A stretch of 64,000 nucleotides of DNA from Nocardia nova (lineage in GTDB: Bacteria > Actinomycetota > Actinomycetes > Mycobacteriales > Mycobacteriaceae). Both the position numbers and the translations under genes were made by a program. The stretch is taken from assembly GCF_002933465.1 (NCBI RefSeq), contig NZ_PSZE01000019.1:58898-122897 (forward strand), read 5' to 3'. Below are positions 42,510 through 51,332 of this stretch, piece by piece. Position 1 is the first letter of the stretch. Each line of letters starts with the position of its first letter. The notes beneath the pieces are model-generated. The model ran no database searches and was not told where the DNA came from. It saw nothing but the letters and a program-made list of their open reading frames with translations.

Positions 42510-43592
42510 GTGAGGGTTTCGAACTCCCGCGGCGGGCGCGAAACCGTCGATCTCGCGCTGGTGGTGCCGGGTAGCGGACCGGCGGGCCTGTTCGGCCCGT
42601 CCTGTGAGGCGTGCGCCGCGCTGGCGGTGGAGGACATCAATCGCGCGGGCGGAATTCTCGATCGCCCGGTGCGATTGCACACGGTCGATTCGGGCGCGCC
42701 GCTGCCGCTGCTGGCCGAACGTATCGATCGCATGATCGGCACCGGCGCCGTCGACGGCGTGGTGGGCTGGCATCTGTCCGATGCCCGCCGGGTGCTGACG
42801 CCCCGCACGGCCGGACGGGTCCCGTATGTCTACACCACTTTCTACGAGGGCGGCGAGAATTCCGACGGCGTGTACATGGTCGGCGAGACGCCCGATCATC
42901 AACTCTTTCCCGCGCTGCGCTGGCTGCGCGCGGAGCAGGGCATCCGCCGCTGGTGCATTGTCGGCAACGATTACGTGTGGCCACGCGAAACCGCCCGGGT
43001 CACCCGCGAGGCGGCGGCATTCGGCGATATCGACATCGTCGGCGAGGCATTCGTCCCGCTCGGCAGCCGCGCCTTCGGTCCCGCCCTCGACCTGATTCGC
43101 CACTCCTCGGCGCAGGGGGTGCTGCTGTTGCTGGTCGGCGCCGACTGCGCGGCGTTCAATCGCGCCTTCGCCCGCACGGGACTCGACGAGCACCGGTTGC
43201 GCCTGAGCATGATGATCGGCGAGGACGTCCTGTACGCGGGCGGTCCGGACAGCACCCGCGGATTGTTCACCGCCTCAGGCTATTTCGAGAGTGTGGTATC
43301 GCCCGAGGCGATGGATTTCGGCAGCCGCTACACAGCTCGGTACGGCACCTTCGCTCCCGCGCTGAACAACATCGGCGAATCCTGTTACGAGGGCCTGCTG
43401 CTGTTCGCCTCGCTGGCGGAGGCGGCGCGCAGCCTCGACGTGCGCGATATCGAACGCCATGCCGCCCGGGTACGCTACGGCGGCCCGCGCGGTGAGGTGA
43501 AGGTACGCGGCGCGCACACCACCCAGCCGGTCTACCTCGCCGATGCCGACGGTGTCGACTTCGACGTGGTGAGCGAATTGCGCCGCGCCTGA
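42510..43592 (+). CDS. AmiC-like periplasmic-binding-fold protein without signal peptide
   Basis: A 360-residue type I periplasmic binding protein fold (Peripla_BP_5) close to amide/urea binding proteins AmiC, FmdD and UrtA: VVPGSGPAGLFGPSCEACAALAVEDIN at the N-terminus, GVVGWHLSDARRVLTP near 85, the VYTTFYEGGE region near 110 and PALNNIGESCYEGLLLFASL near 290. No signal peptide or lipobox is present from GTG 42510 (GGAGG six bases upstream). It may therefore be a cytoplasmic ligand sensor like AmiC. No ABC transporter or amidase gene is adjacent, and the 3' end overlaps the convergent membrane protein gene by 61 bp. Confidence 0.8.
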   Translation: MRVSNSRGGRETVDLALVVPGSGPAGLFGPSCEACAALAVEDINRAGGILDRPVRLHTVDSGAPLPLLAERIDRMIGTGAVDGVVGWHLSDARRVLTPRTAGRVPYVYTTFYEGGENSDGVYMVGETPDHQLFPALRWLRAEQGIRRWCIVGNDYVWPRETARVTREAAAFGDIDIVGEAFVPLGSRAFGPALDLIRHSSAQGVLLLLVGADCAAFNRAFARTGLDEHRLRLSMMIGEDVLYAGGPDSTRGLFTASGYFESVVSPEAMDFGSRYTARYGTFAPALNNIGESCYEGLLLFASLAEAARSLDVRDIERHAARVRYGGPRGEVKVRGAHTTQPVYLADADGVDFDVVSELRRA

Positions 43593-44974
43593 GCCGAATT
43601 CGTCCTCTCCGGGCCGTCTGCGGCGTGCCGGCCGAAGGGATCGACCGGCCTGAGCCGCCCGATGAGTAGCACGATGGCGGCGCACCCGATGCCGATTCCG
43701 GCCGCGACGAGTCCCGGCACCGCGGTGACCGCGGCCTCCGCACTGCGGAACCAGCTGTGCGAATATTCGATCCGGCCCAGTTCGCGGCCCTGCAGGGCGA
43801 CCCCCGCGGAGGGCACGAACAGGATGACGATGCCGACGACCGCACTGGTCGCCCGCGGGCCGACCGCGCAACCCAGTGCATATCCGGCGACCGCCGCCAG
43901 TGCGATACAGCTCGGCACGGTCACCGCCGCGGTCGGGACGTCCACCACTGCGGCGCTCACCGCAGCGGCGATGGACAGCGCGATAGACCCGGCGACAGCC
44001 GGCAACGGCAGGCGAATGCGCCATCCGGCGTAGAGTCCGGCGCCCGCGGCAGCGACCACCAGCACGGTCGACCAGACCGGGCGCGGAACGATGAGCAGGG
44101 CCGACCCCGCCGAGGCGAAGGCCACCATGACGACCACCAGCATTCCGTCGCGTCCGGGGAGCAGCAGCGCCGCCACCGCGGTCGCGAGCAGCAGGAGCGC
44201 CCCGCCCACCAGAATCGATACGATCGCGCCGCCGCGCGCCATCCAGACGGAGGTCCCCAGCGTCGCCGAGACGATCACGACCGCGGACACCACCGGTTTC
44301 AGCGGAACCACAGCGGTGTCGTCGGGTTCCGGTCGCCGCTCTTGGCGAAGCAGCACGGTCGCGCAGAGCATCAGTACGAGTGCGGTGAGAATCAGCCAGA
44401 CCGGAGGCGCCCCACGCAGAGCGCCCTCCCCCGCGACGGTGGAAGCGAAATCCGGCACCTGGGTGATATCGGCGAGCAGAATCGAAGCCAGCGCACCGAA
44501 CAGATATCCCCCGGCCGGGGCCCGGCGGTGCCAGACCGCCGCGGCCAGACAGCCCAGGATCACTCCCGCGAGCATGGAGTCGATGTAGTTGAGCGTCGAT
44601 AGTGTCCGAGTCTCCAGTTTCACCAGCAGGGTGTGGTTCACCAGCATCGCCAAGGTCGCGCAGAAGACCACGCCCCAGGCCAGACGGCTGTTGCCGATCG
44701 CCGCCGCCACCGAGACCGCAATGGCGGCGATCAGCGCGCCGGCGGTGAGGGCCAGCGGCATATTGAAGATCAGCAGGTCGACCTGCAACGCCGACCCCGG
44801 CGAGAGCCAGGATTGGCTGATCGGCATCATCATGGCCAGCCCGGCGACCGCGGCGCTGACGCATGCGGCCGAGGTCTCCGCGGCCACCCGCAGCCATTGC
44901 GCGTCGGCGATACCGGCCGACAACCGATGTACGTGCCCCCGGATATCCGGAGAACCGAAAGTCACAGCACTCAC
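43532..44974 (-). CDS. Polytopic membrane protein of unknown function
   Basis: A 480-residue protein with roughly 13-14 hydrophobic helices, beginning near residue 30 and ending near 455, and a hydrophilic Ser/Thr/Arg-rich C-terminal 30 residues. No transporter signature is recognised. Helices are rich in Ala, Val and Ile with few charged residues, more like a structural or lipid-related protein than an ion transporter. The last 61 bp overlap the AmiC-like gene in antisense, so the extreme C-terminus could be longer than its true form. Confidence 0.65.
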   Translation of the reverse strand: MSAVTFGSPDIRGHVHRLSAGIADAQWLRVAAETSAACVSAAVAGLAMMMPISQSWLSPGSALQVDLLIFNMPLALTAGALIAAIAVSVAAAIGNSRLAWGVVFCATLAMLVNHTLLVKLETRTLSTLNYIDSMLAGVILGCLAAAVWHRRAPAGGYLFGALASILLADITQVPDFASTVAGEGALRGAPPVWLILTALVLMLCATVLLRQERRPEPDDTAVVPLKPVVSAVVIVSATLGTSVWMARGGAIVSILVGGALLLLATAVAALLLPGRDGMLVVVMVAFASAGSALLIVPRPVWSTVLVVAAAGAGLYAGWRIRLPLPAVAGSIALSIAAAVSAAVVDVPTAAVTVPSCIALAAVAGYALGCAVGPRATSAVVGIVILFVPSAGVALQGRELGRIEYSHSWFRSAEAAVTAVPGLVAAGIGIGCAAIVLLIGRLRPVDPFGRHAADGPERTNSAQARRNSLTTSKSTPSASAR

Positions 44975-45290
44975 GCCGGACTCCGTCCCCAGCAGGTAAC
45001 GCCTGGTCGTGACTTCCCCGCCGATTCGTTAGCCGAATGATTGCGGGACCGACACTACCGGAGCACGAAAGCACTCTTTCAGCAGCTGATCGCCGTCCAA
45101 GAGGGAAAATCGGCAATTCGATGGTGATTTGCTAACGGTTCGATTGCGACGGGTATAGCTTTCGTATCAATTCCCGCCACGACCGCGCGCCCGCGCCCGT
45201 TCACCGCGATCGTCGCCAGTTCTCACGGCCGCGCCCGTTGCCGGATCGTGTCCGAGATCCCGAACCGATCGGCGACGGGCGCCGCGTGAA
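44975..45290. other. Intergenic region without recognised gene
   Basis: It must hold the promoter of the membrane protein gene. An inverted pair ATTCG-TTAGC-CGAAT lies near 45027-45041. Composition falls to lower GC between 45090 and 45180. No ORF with a credible ribosome binding site was found. Confidence 0.4.
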
Positions 45291-45446
45291 TTACCGGGCT
45301 ACGTCGTCGGCGGGCGCCTCCCCGGCCTCGGGTCCGGCCGAGGAACTCGCACTGCGAAACAGCGGACGATGCGCCACCCCGCCGGCAGGCGCCGGCGTCT
45401 CGATGGGTACCGGACTGTGGCTGAACAGATTCGGCTGCTCACTCAT
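45291..45446 (-). CDS. 51-residue Pro/Ala/Ser-rich small protein
   Basis: ATG 45446 has AAGGA eight bases upstream. The product starts MSEQPNLFSHSPVPIETP and continues with Pro, Ala, Gly and Ser, ending ADDVAR. It has no hydrophobic helix or cysteine and is probably disordered. The opening resembles short secondary-metabolite or scaffold peptides, but no modification enzymes are adjacent, so no such role is claimed. Its upstream region carries CGCACA/TGTGCG and a pair of similar CGATTACCGAC/CGATAACCGAC repeats. Confidence 0.5.
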   Translation of the reverse strand: MSEQPNLFSHSPVPIETPAPAGGVAHRPLFRSASSSAGPEAGEAPADDVAR

Positions 45447-45656
45447 ATCGGATGTCCTTCAGACTCTCACCATCGACGGCCCGTCCGGCCAGCGAATCGG
45501 CCGCACCGCTCGCGCGCACAGCGCACTGTGCGATTACCGACAGCACTTACAGTACACCCCCGATAACCGACGGCGGACGCGACGAGCCGAGACCGGGCGT
45601 TCGCGTCGTGGCGCGGAATCGGTTCGGCGGGCACACATTCCGCGACCGCGCGGCCC

Positions 45657-46034
45657 TCAGCCGCGACCGTGCCGCAGTTCGTACTGCTCGCGTTCGGCCG
45701 CCGCACGCTGCCGTTCGGCGATGTCGGCCAGTTCGGGATCGAGCCCGTGCTTGAGCAGACGGTGACGCCGATACACGTACATCAGCGCGATGGTGAAGTA
45801 GACCAGCGGAACGTACAGCAGCGCCGCCATCGACAGTCCGATCCACAGCGGGCCGGGGACCAGCAGGAACAGGCACAGCACGGGAATGATCGGCACCAGG
45901 AATCGCAGCAGGTAGCGGCGGGCGGCGCCCGGGCCGGTCAGATCGCGAAGGACCCACTGCTGCATCGAGGGCGGCAGGGTGGCGCCGCAGATATAGCGCA
46001 CGCGCTGAACCGGATTCGGCTTCTGCTCACTCAT
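45657..46034 (-). CDS. DUF5313-like small membrane protein
   Basis: A 125-residue protein: N-terminal PNPVQRVRYICGATLPPSMQQWVLRDLTGPGA, two membrane helices (FLVPIIPVLCLFLLVPGPLWIGLSMAALLYVPLVYFTIALMYV) and a charged C-terminal helix with LLKHGLDPELADIAERQR. The pattern is conserved in mycobacteria and nocardiae with unknown role. Its ATG overlaps the MarR stop by 4 bp, so the two form an operon. Confidence 0.8.
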   Translation of the reverse strand: MSEQKPNPVQRVRYICGATLPPSMQQWVLRDLTGPGAARRYLLRFLVPIIPVLCLFLLVPGPLWIGLSMAALLYVPLVYFTIALMYVYRRHRLLKHGLDPELADIAERQRAAAEREQYELRHGRG

Positions 46035-46504
46035 CGGTAGCTCCCCTGGGTATCGGCGAGCGCGGCTCGCCGGGCGGCCTCATTGACGCGGGTCAGCACC
46101 TCGCGCAGTTCCTCCAGATCGGCCAGGCTCACGCCCAGCCGCCGCACGACCGCCGGCGGGATCAACTCGGCCTGGCGGCGCAGCGCCCACCCGGCCTCGG
46201 TCAGATCGATCAACAGTGTGCGTTCATCGCGCGGATCACGGTGGCGGGTGATGAGGCTCGCCGACTCGAGCCGCTTGAGCAGCGGAGACAGCGTAGCGGA
46301 ATCGAGCTGGATCGCCTCGGCGATGGCCTTCACCGACATCGGGGCCTCGCCCCACAGCGCCAGCATCACCAGATACTGCGGATGGGTCAGCCCCAAAGGC
46401 TCCAGCAGCGGGCGATATACCGTCAGCACCGATCGGTTCGCGACGGCCAGGGCGAAACACACCTGCCGGTCCAACCGCAGCGGATCGTCGACGTCGGTCG
46501 TCAT
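46031..46504 (-). CDS. MarR/OhrR-type regulator
   Basis: A 157-residue winged-helix protein close to OhrR: QVCFALAVANRSVLTVYRPLLEPLGLTHPQYLVML, with Cys16 in the position of the peroxide-sensing cysteine, then the recognition helix (LDSATLSPLLKRLESA) and the wing DPRDERTLLID. No ohr gene follows; the downstream partner is the small membrane protein. A palindrome 35 bases upstream is a likely autoregulatory site. Confidence 0.85.
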   Translation of the reverse strand: MTTDVDDPLRLDRQVCFALAVANRSVLTVYRPLLEPLGLTHPQYLVMLALWGEAPMSVKAIAEAIQLDSATLSPLLKRLESASLITRHRDPRDERTLLIDLTEAGWALRRQAELIPPAVVRRLGVSLADLEELREVLTRVNEAARRAALADTQGSYR

Positions 46505-46538
46505 GCCCCTCCTCGTGTCGAGGTCAGATTAGCGTACC

Positions 46539-46560
46539 AATAGTTAGTGCACAAACTATT
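46539..46560. promoter_or_regulatory. Palindromic operator upstream of the OhrR-type gene
   Basis: AATAGTT (46539-46545) and AACTATT (46554-46560) form an exact inverted repeat with an 8-bp centre in an AT-rich patch, typical of MarR/OhrR sites. Confidence 0.65.
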
Positions 46561-46789
46561 AGTGCGCTATCACACAGTCTGTGGCGCGGCCGGCAGCCGG
46601 GTGGTTATCGGTGAATCTTCACAGGTGAACGAATGCCGAACCGACCCACACTTCGCAGATCGCCTGCCAATCCACGATCCAGATGCATAATCCAGATGCA
46701 TATATGAACCACGAATCTCGACAACAAGCGTCGATTCGACCGATTCCACCGCTGCTCATCGAAGACCTTGTGCTGCAACGGAATCGAGC

Positions 46790-47232
46790 TCGGATCGAAT
46801 GCGGACGAGCCCACGTCACCGCGGGCGCGCACCACATCCAGATCGTCGTCGTAGCCGCAGGCGATCAGCGCGGCCCTCAGGGAGGCCGAGACCAACCCCG
46901 AGGTCAAGCGCTGGGTGCGCGCCCGCGCTGCGCGAATTGATCACGGCGAGTTCGGAATCCGCGCGAAAGCGCGAGGCGGCACGATCGAGTTCGTCCAGCC
47001 GCGCGCGGACCACCGCGGCCGCGCGCGCCAGCTCCCTTCGGCGCCGATACGGATCAGCCATCCGCACGTCCACGGCCACCCGTTCCACGGCTCCCACGGG
47101 TGTCGCCGCATGGCCGATGGTGCCGGCCGGCACCGCCAGTTCCGCGGCGAGCCCATCGACGGCGACCGTCGCGGCGACGAATATTCCGCTTGCGCCGCGC
47201 CGGATTCGCGAGAGATTCGGATTCGTTGTCAT
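46790..47232 (-). pseudogene. Remnant of FAD:protein FMN transferase (ApbE)
   Basis: From ATG 47232 the frame reaches RARLDELDRAASRFRADSELAVINSRSAG, the N-terminal hallmark of ApbE. A frameshift near 46905 then moves to LVSASLRAALIACGYDDDLDVVRARG, another ApbE block. The rest of the roughly 300-residue enzyme is missing. Neither reading frame gives an active protein. Confidence 0.65.
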
Positions 47233-47284
47233 CTCTGTTCCACCTTCGCCTCCGGTATCGCTTGTCGCCCGCGAAGTTCGCGAA

Positions 47285-48116
47285 TCACCTGTTGGTCTGC
47301 GGGATCTCGATGCTGAGCGGCATCCGCAGTTCGGCCATGTACCACAGCACGAACTGCCGCAGGAATTCGTCGAACAGCCAGGTCGCGTCCGCGGTCGGCG
47401 GTATCACGCCCATCACGCCCTCGCGCACGGCGACGAATGGGCCCCAACTGAACTTCAGCAACGGATCCCACACCGGTTCCCGCGCGATCCGCAGATCGTC
47501 GGCGATCTTGTCGCCCAGGATGAAGCGAGTGAACGCGCCCAGAATCGGCTGGCTGAGCAGCGTCAAATCGAGGCCGAAGCCCAGGTCCATGAGGTTGTGC
47601 GCGAGCTCGATCCCCTCCGGCGTCGCCTCGATGATCGGGTCCAGTTGCTGCTTGGCCTGGGCATCGGCCTGCTCCCACGACGCGGGAATGTATTCGTCGC
47701 GAATGCCGAGGAAGTGACCGGCCAGCTGCCAGGTACGCAGGTAGCCCTCCGATTCGACCTGCGGAATCTGCAGATTCCAGGCCCGGAAGGTCCGCATGAT
47801 GGTCGTGGCGCGGCTGTGCCAGGTGACCATCTTGTCGTCCTGGCTGATCGGGATGTGTTCCTTCGGCCAGTGCGGCGACTGCGGCAGCAGATGCCGGACC
47901 GCGGCATCGATGATGCGGGTCTTGACGCAGGTCACGATCATCTCGCCGCCCGGTTGGTAGGCGTTGACCGTGCCGATGTCGTAGCCGAATTTCGCGGTCT
48001 TGGCGATGCGGGTCCTTCAGGTGCGAACCGCCTCGGGAGTAGTACACCGCGCGTGCCTCGTGCGGGATGACATTCGCCATCATGCCGCTGGCGAAGGCGT
48101 AGAGCACGCCCAGCGC
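47285..48116 (-). pseudogene. lcp: Latex clearing protein (rubber oxygenase) remnant
   Basis: About 275 residues of the haem b oxygenase Lcp are readable: LYAFASGMMANVIPHEARAVYYSRGG, then a 1-base insertion near 48008 that breaks the frame before KTAKFGYDIGTVNAYQPGGEM, and a long intact C-terminal part (HSRATTIMRTFRAWN, GFGLDLTLLSQPILGAFTR, FLRQFVLWYMAELRMPLSIEIPQTN). The Tat signal and about 100 N-terminal residues are absent; the break at about 48116 abuts a TetR fragment on the opposite strand. Lcp cleaves cis-polyisoprene outside the cell. This copy should be inactive. Confidence 0.75.
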
Positions 48117-48472
48117 TCATCGGCGGCCTGCTCGCCGCCGAACCCGACATGCTCGTCGCATCCATGATCGGCGATCAGGGACACACCGTCGCCATGGTGC
48201 GCCGGTTCGTGGCCGACCAGCTCCGCCGCGAGCAGCGCGCGGGCCAGGTGGCGCAGGAGGTCGATGTCGATCTGGTGGCCGAGTTGATGGTCCGGATCTC
48301 CGCCTCCTATCTGGCGCTTCCCAGCCAGGTCATCGATCTCGACGACGACGAGCAGGTAGCGGCCCTGGCCCGGCACTATCTCGTGCCGATGCTCGAGCCG
48401 CCCCGCGACTCCGGCGCGGATGCACTCGCTACCGAGCGCCGATCCCCGCGGACCCGAGATCGAGCTGATTGA
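48116..48472 (+). pseudogene. C-terminal half of a TetR regulator (LcpR-like position)
   Basis: The frame LIGGLLAAEPDMLVASMIGDQGHTVAMVRRF through to EVDVDLVAELMVRISASYLALP is a TetR ligand domain without its HTH. A TetR gene (lcpR) is normally divergent from lcp, so this is very probably the regulator of the broken oxygenase gene. The shared promoter and both 5' ends are gone. Confidence 0.65.
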
Positions 48473-48503
48473 GCAGATTCTGAATCAGGACATAGGGGTT
48501 CAT
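48429..48503 (-). CDS. Possible 24-residue ORF
   Basis: ATG 48503 has GGAGG eight bases upstream; the peptide is MNPYVLIQNLLNQLDLGSAG plus four residues. It overlaps the TetR remnant in antisense. The palindrome at 48585 may belong to its promoter. A short peptide or the start of an eroded gene; low confidence. Confidence 0.25.
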   Translation of the reverse strand: MNPYVLIQNLLNQLDLGSAGIGAR

Positions 48504-48584
48504 CGTCGAAGCCTCCGTCTCCACGGTGAGCGGGCTGCTGCCGCGAGCGGTGCGGGCGCAACCGTCGGTCCATGGCAGCTCAGA

Positions 48585-48598
48585 ATGTTGATTAACAT
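48585..48598. promoter_or_regulatory. AT-rich palindrome, candidate operator
   Basis: ATGTT-GATT-AACAT in otherwise GC-rich DNA, about 85 bases upstream of the possible 24-residue ORF. No cognate regulator can be named. Confidence 0.35.
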
Positions 48599-48793
48599 AC
48601 ACAACTCGGCCCAGGGCTGTCTACACTTTCAGCTAAGAATGGCGAGCAACTTAGCGGCTGCGCGGAAGCCGTCGGCGGGCAGCCGGGAACCAACCGAGGA
48701 CCGCAGGTGAGCGGCACTCGTCACCCCCCGAGCCCGCCGACCAACCGACGCGCGACCCCAGAATCGGGAGCGCCGGCGCGAATCATGATCGAC

Positions 48794-49210
48794 TTATTTC
48801 CGTGCGCCCGGTACCGCTGCCAGTGCCGCGTTCGCCACGCTGTCATCGGTGGTGGCGAGGACTACCTGCAGCAGGACGAGAGTGCCGTGCGCACTGCACA
48901 CGTACATCGTGTTGAACAGCTCGAACCGATAGGGGTCCAAGCGAATGCGATGACTACCGAGCTGGAGGTGCCGAGTAGAGGGTGACCACCATCCGGTGGG
49001 GTCGTAGACGACCCGCCGTACCGGTCCCAGGTGCGGCCGGAGGGCGGTGAGCAGGCCCGGAAGTTCGGCGGCGAGGTCCTGCGTGCGAGGCCACCAGACA
49101 CCGTCGACATGGCCGGTGCCGTCGCCGCGCGGACGCACACGCAATCGTGGTGTAGAGAGCGGTAGGCGACGAGCTGGTGCGGGATGCGAACTCGTCGAGC
49201 GTGCCGTCAT
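48794..49210 (-). CDS. DUF5994 family protein
   Basis: A 138-residue protein with the DUF5994 pattern: PRLRVRPRGDG near 21-31, GHVDGVWWPRTQDLAAELPGLL near 33-54, a GPVRRVVYDPTGWW strand near 62, and a C-terminal VLLQVVLATTDDSVANAALAAV block. AGGAG six bases before ATG 49210 supports the start. Function is unknown; the family is confined to actinobacteria and often occurs in several copies. This copy is on the opposite strand to the trio at 51.3-52.9 kb. Confidence 0.82.
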   Translation of the reverse strand: MTARSTSSHPAPARRLPLSTPRLRVRPRGDGTGHVDGVWWPRTQDLAAELPGLLTALRPHLGPVRRVVYDPTGWWSPSTRHLQLGSHRIRLDPYRFELFNTMYVCSAHGTLVLLQVVLATTDDSVANAALAAVPGARK

Positions 49211-49526
49211 GAGACGCTCCTGTCACAGCCTCCGCGAGGGGCCGGAATTCGAATCGGAGACGATGCGACCGTGGCTGGTCGGCATGCGAGGTGCCTCCCG
49301 ATGTTGCCCAGCCTACTCGCTGACACCTGCCGGCGACCTGCGGGAATGGAATCGTGCATGCTGGACCGTCCGTGTCGGATTCCGCGCTTGCGCTGATCAC
49401 GATCGGCGAAATGAGTTGGCTCGGAAGGCATTTCGGATCGAGGCATGGGTGCGTCGGCATGGCGGGCGCGCCCGATGGCACCTCGTCGTGGCGGACGCGC
49501 GGTCGGGGCACTGCCTTGGTGGCCGA

Positions 49527-49740
49527 TCACTCCGGGCCCGATGGTATGAGCGTTGCTCGTCGTTGTGGGTCCCGATCGCTGTCGAACGCCGGTCCGCGCG
49601 GGGCGGGGCTGTCCAGCGGTGCCAGCAGGTCCTGGATCCGGGACACGCGCCGGGCGTTGCCGCGGCCGCCAGGATCGCGCGCGCGATTGCCGAGTCGGTG
49701 TGCGGAGGTACGACCAGTAAGCCGATCCTGGCGTGCTCCT
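49527..49740 (-). pseudogene. C-terminal remnant of a DUF5994 gene
   Basis: The minus strand reads ARIGLLVVPPHTDSAIARAIL, then after a one-base shift near 49660 continues GNARRVSRIQDLLAPLDSPAP to a stop at 49527. This is the usual C-terminal third of a DUF5994 protein. The WWPR core is missing. The stretch 49211-49526 holds no recognised coding. Confidence 0.6.
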
Positions 49741-50341
49741 GCCGCGACCCACCGGAAAGAGGACGCACTTCGAATTCGGGAACGGCGCTACCTCTGCTGG
49801 TCAGCGCCCGTGATGCCGCCGAATGCCTCGAGCCTACACCCGGTACACCCCGCTCGAGGCGCCACCGGAAGCAGTGGACCGCCCGCACCGTAACGAGCAG
49901 GCTCGGCCGCCGAAGCAGCGGAAGGCCCGACAAAGGCGACCGCGCCAGCTGCTTATTTGAACTGGCGCGCTCTCGGCACTGCGGTCTCCCGGGAGACACG
50001 GTTACCTGCCCTCGACTTACCCACACCCACGTCACTCAACCCCGGAATCGGTGTGGATGACGGCTACCACGCGTCGGCGACCGTGAACGGTGCGCCCGGA
50101 GGCAAGCGCCGGTGACGAATCCGCCGGATGGAACCCGGCAACACATCGAAACCAGCGGCGAACGCGTGCGCGCGGAGCAGTCACTGGCCGACCGTTTTCG
50201 GTCACACAGTTCCGGCCCGACCGCGATGTCGTGGCCGACCCCACAAAGAACGCCGAAGCTTATCGGTGAAATTCGTTGAGACACTGATACTTTCGAGTTG
50301 ATACGCCGACTCGGCCGTCTGCCGCCCGCCGGGTGAGACAG
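49741..50341. other. 0.6-kb interval without recognised gene
   Basis: Several overlapping open frames exist on both strands but none has a convincing ribosome binding site, domain or composition. A possible relic extension of the DUF5994 fragment could occupy the left end. Confidence 0.4.
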
Positions 50342-51118
50342 TCACCCCTTCTCTCTGCTGCCGACAGCGATATCGGGTGCGGCGGCAGCCGCGCCGAGGT
50401 GCGGCAGGGTGGCGGTAAGGCCGGCCAGTAGCATATCGAGTCCCCGCTCCAACTCGGCTTCACCGTCGTAGTCGGCCAGCAACGGCGCGAGTTGGCGCAG
50501 CAACGGGAACTCGGTGACCGGCAGCCGATGCAGGCCGAGTCGCAGTACTTCGTCCGACTCTTCCGGGCGTTCCACCAATTCCTGCAGCTCATTGAGCACA
50601 TGGCCGTAGAGGAAACCGAACAGCGCGCGATAGATGTGCAGGGCATCTGCTCCGGAGAAGCCGGCACGGGTGAGCAACGCCAGTATGTCCTCCAGCGGCC
50701 GTAGGACCGCTGGGGAACGCTGCCCGAGCGGCGTCGCCAGTGGTCGCGTCACCAGCAACGGCACCACCCGCGGATGCGCCAGCGCCAGTTCGCGGAAATC
50801 GCGAGCAATCGTCCGCAACCGCCCGCGCCAATCCGGGTCGGACCTGTCCACTCTCAGCTGCCCGAAGACGATCTCGGCGACCCCGTCGAGCACCGCCGCC
50901 TTGTTCGGCACATGCCGGTAGATCACCATCGGATCTCGGCCCACCGCCTCGGCCAAACGGCGCATCGACAACCCCTCCACGCCGTCGTCGTCGATGATCG
51001 CCAGTGCGGCCGCCAGCACTCCGGCGCGCGTGACCGGGCCGGCCACACGACCGTTCGCGCCACGCCCGATGTGGGCACTGTCGGTGAAACCTTGGAGGTT
51101 CGGTGACGATTCGTCCAT
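50342..51118 (-). CDS. TetR family regulator with TetR_C_1-type ligand domain
   Basis: A 258-residue regulator. Residues 1-30 are a Gly/Arg-rich lead, the HTH is at about 30-80 (LSMRRLAEAVGRDPMVIYRHVPNKAAVLDGV), and the C-terminal tetracycline-repressor-like domain follows (HPRVVPLLVTRPLATPLGQRSP). It is divergent from the DUF5994 trio across a 214-bp gap holding the CAACGTTG palindrome at 51172-51179, so it may control that trio. Confidence 0.85.
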   Translation of the reverse strand: MDESSPNLQGFTDSAHIGRGANGRVAGPVTRAGVLAAALAIIDDDGVEGLSMRRLAEAVGRDPMVIYRHVPNKAAVLDGVAEIVFGQLRVDRSDPDWRGRLRTIARDFRELALAHPRVVPLLVTRPLATPLGQRSPAVLRPLEDILALLTRAGFSGADALHIYRALFGFLYGHVLNELQELVERPEESDEVLRLGLHRLPVTEFPLLRQLAPLLADYDGEAELERGLDMLLAGLTATLPHLGAAAAAPDIAVGSREKG

Positions 51119-51171
51119 GGTGCAGCCTCACTCGCCGGCGGAAAATTCGGTAGCGATAAAGCGTAGACCTA

Positions 51172-51179
51172 CAACGTTG
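51172..51179. promoter_or_regulatory. Short palindrome, possible TetR operator
   Basis: CAACGTTG with partly symmetrical flanks (ACAACGTTGA) in the gap between the TetR gene and the DUF5994 trio. Short and therefore uncertain. Confidence 0.3.
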
Positions 51180-51332
51180 ACATAACCTGTCCACCGGCGT
51201 CTACTGGAGGAACCGCACATCTTCGAGCACCGACGCCCGCGTCCTGAGCCGTCGATGCGGCCGCGGGCACAGGTCGAGTGCCGAATATTTCGGCCGCCAC
51301 GTTCCATCTCGACCAGCAAGGGACCGGTCACC

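Noticed and set aside
45238..45765. 175-codon plus-strand frame
   Set aside because: It is antisense to the 51-codon ORF with a good ribosome binding site and to the DUF5313-like gene, and shows no domain.
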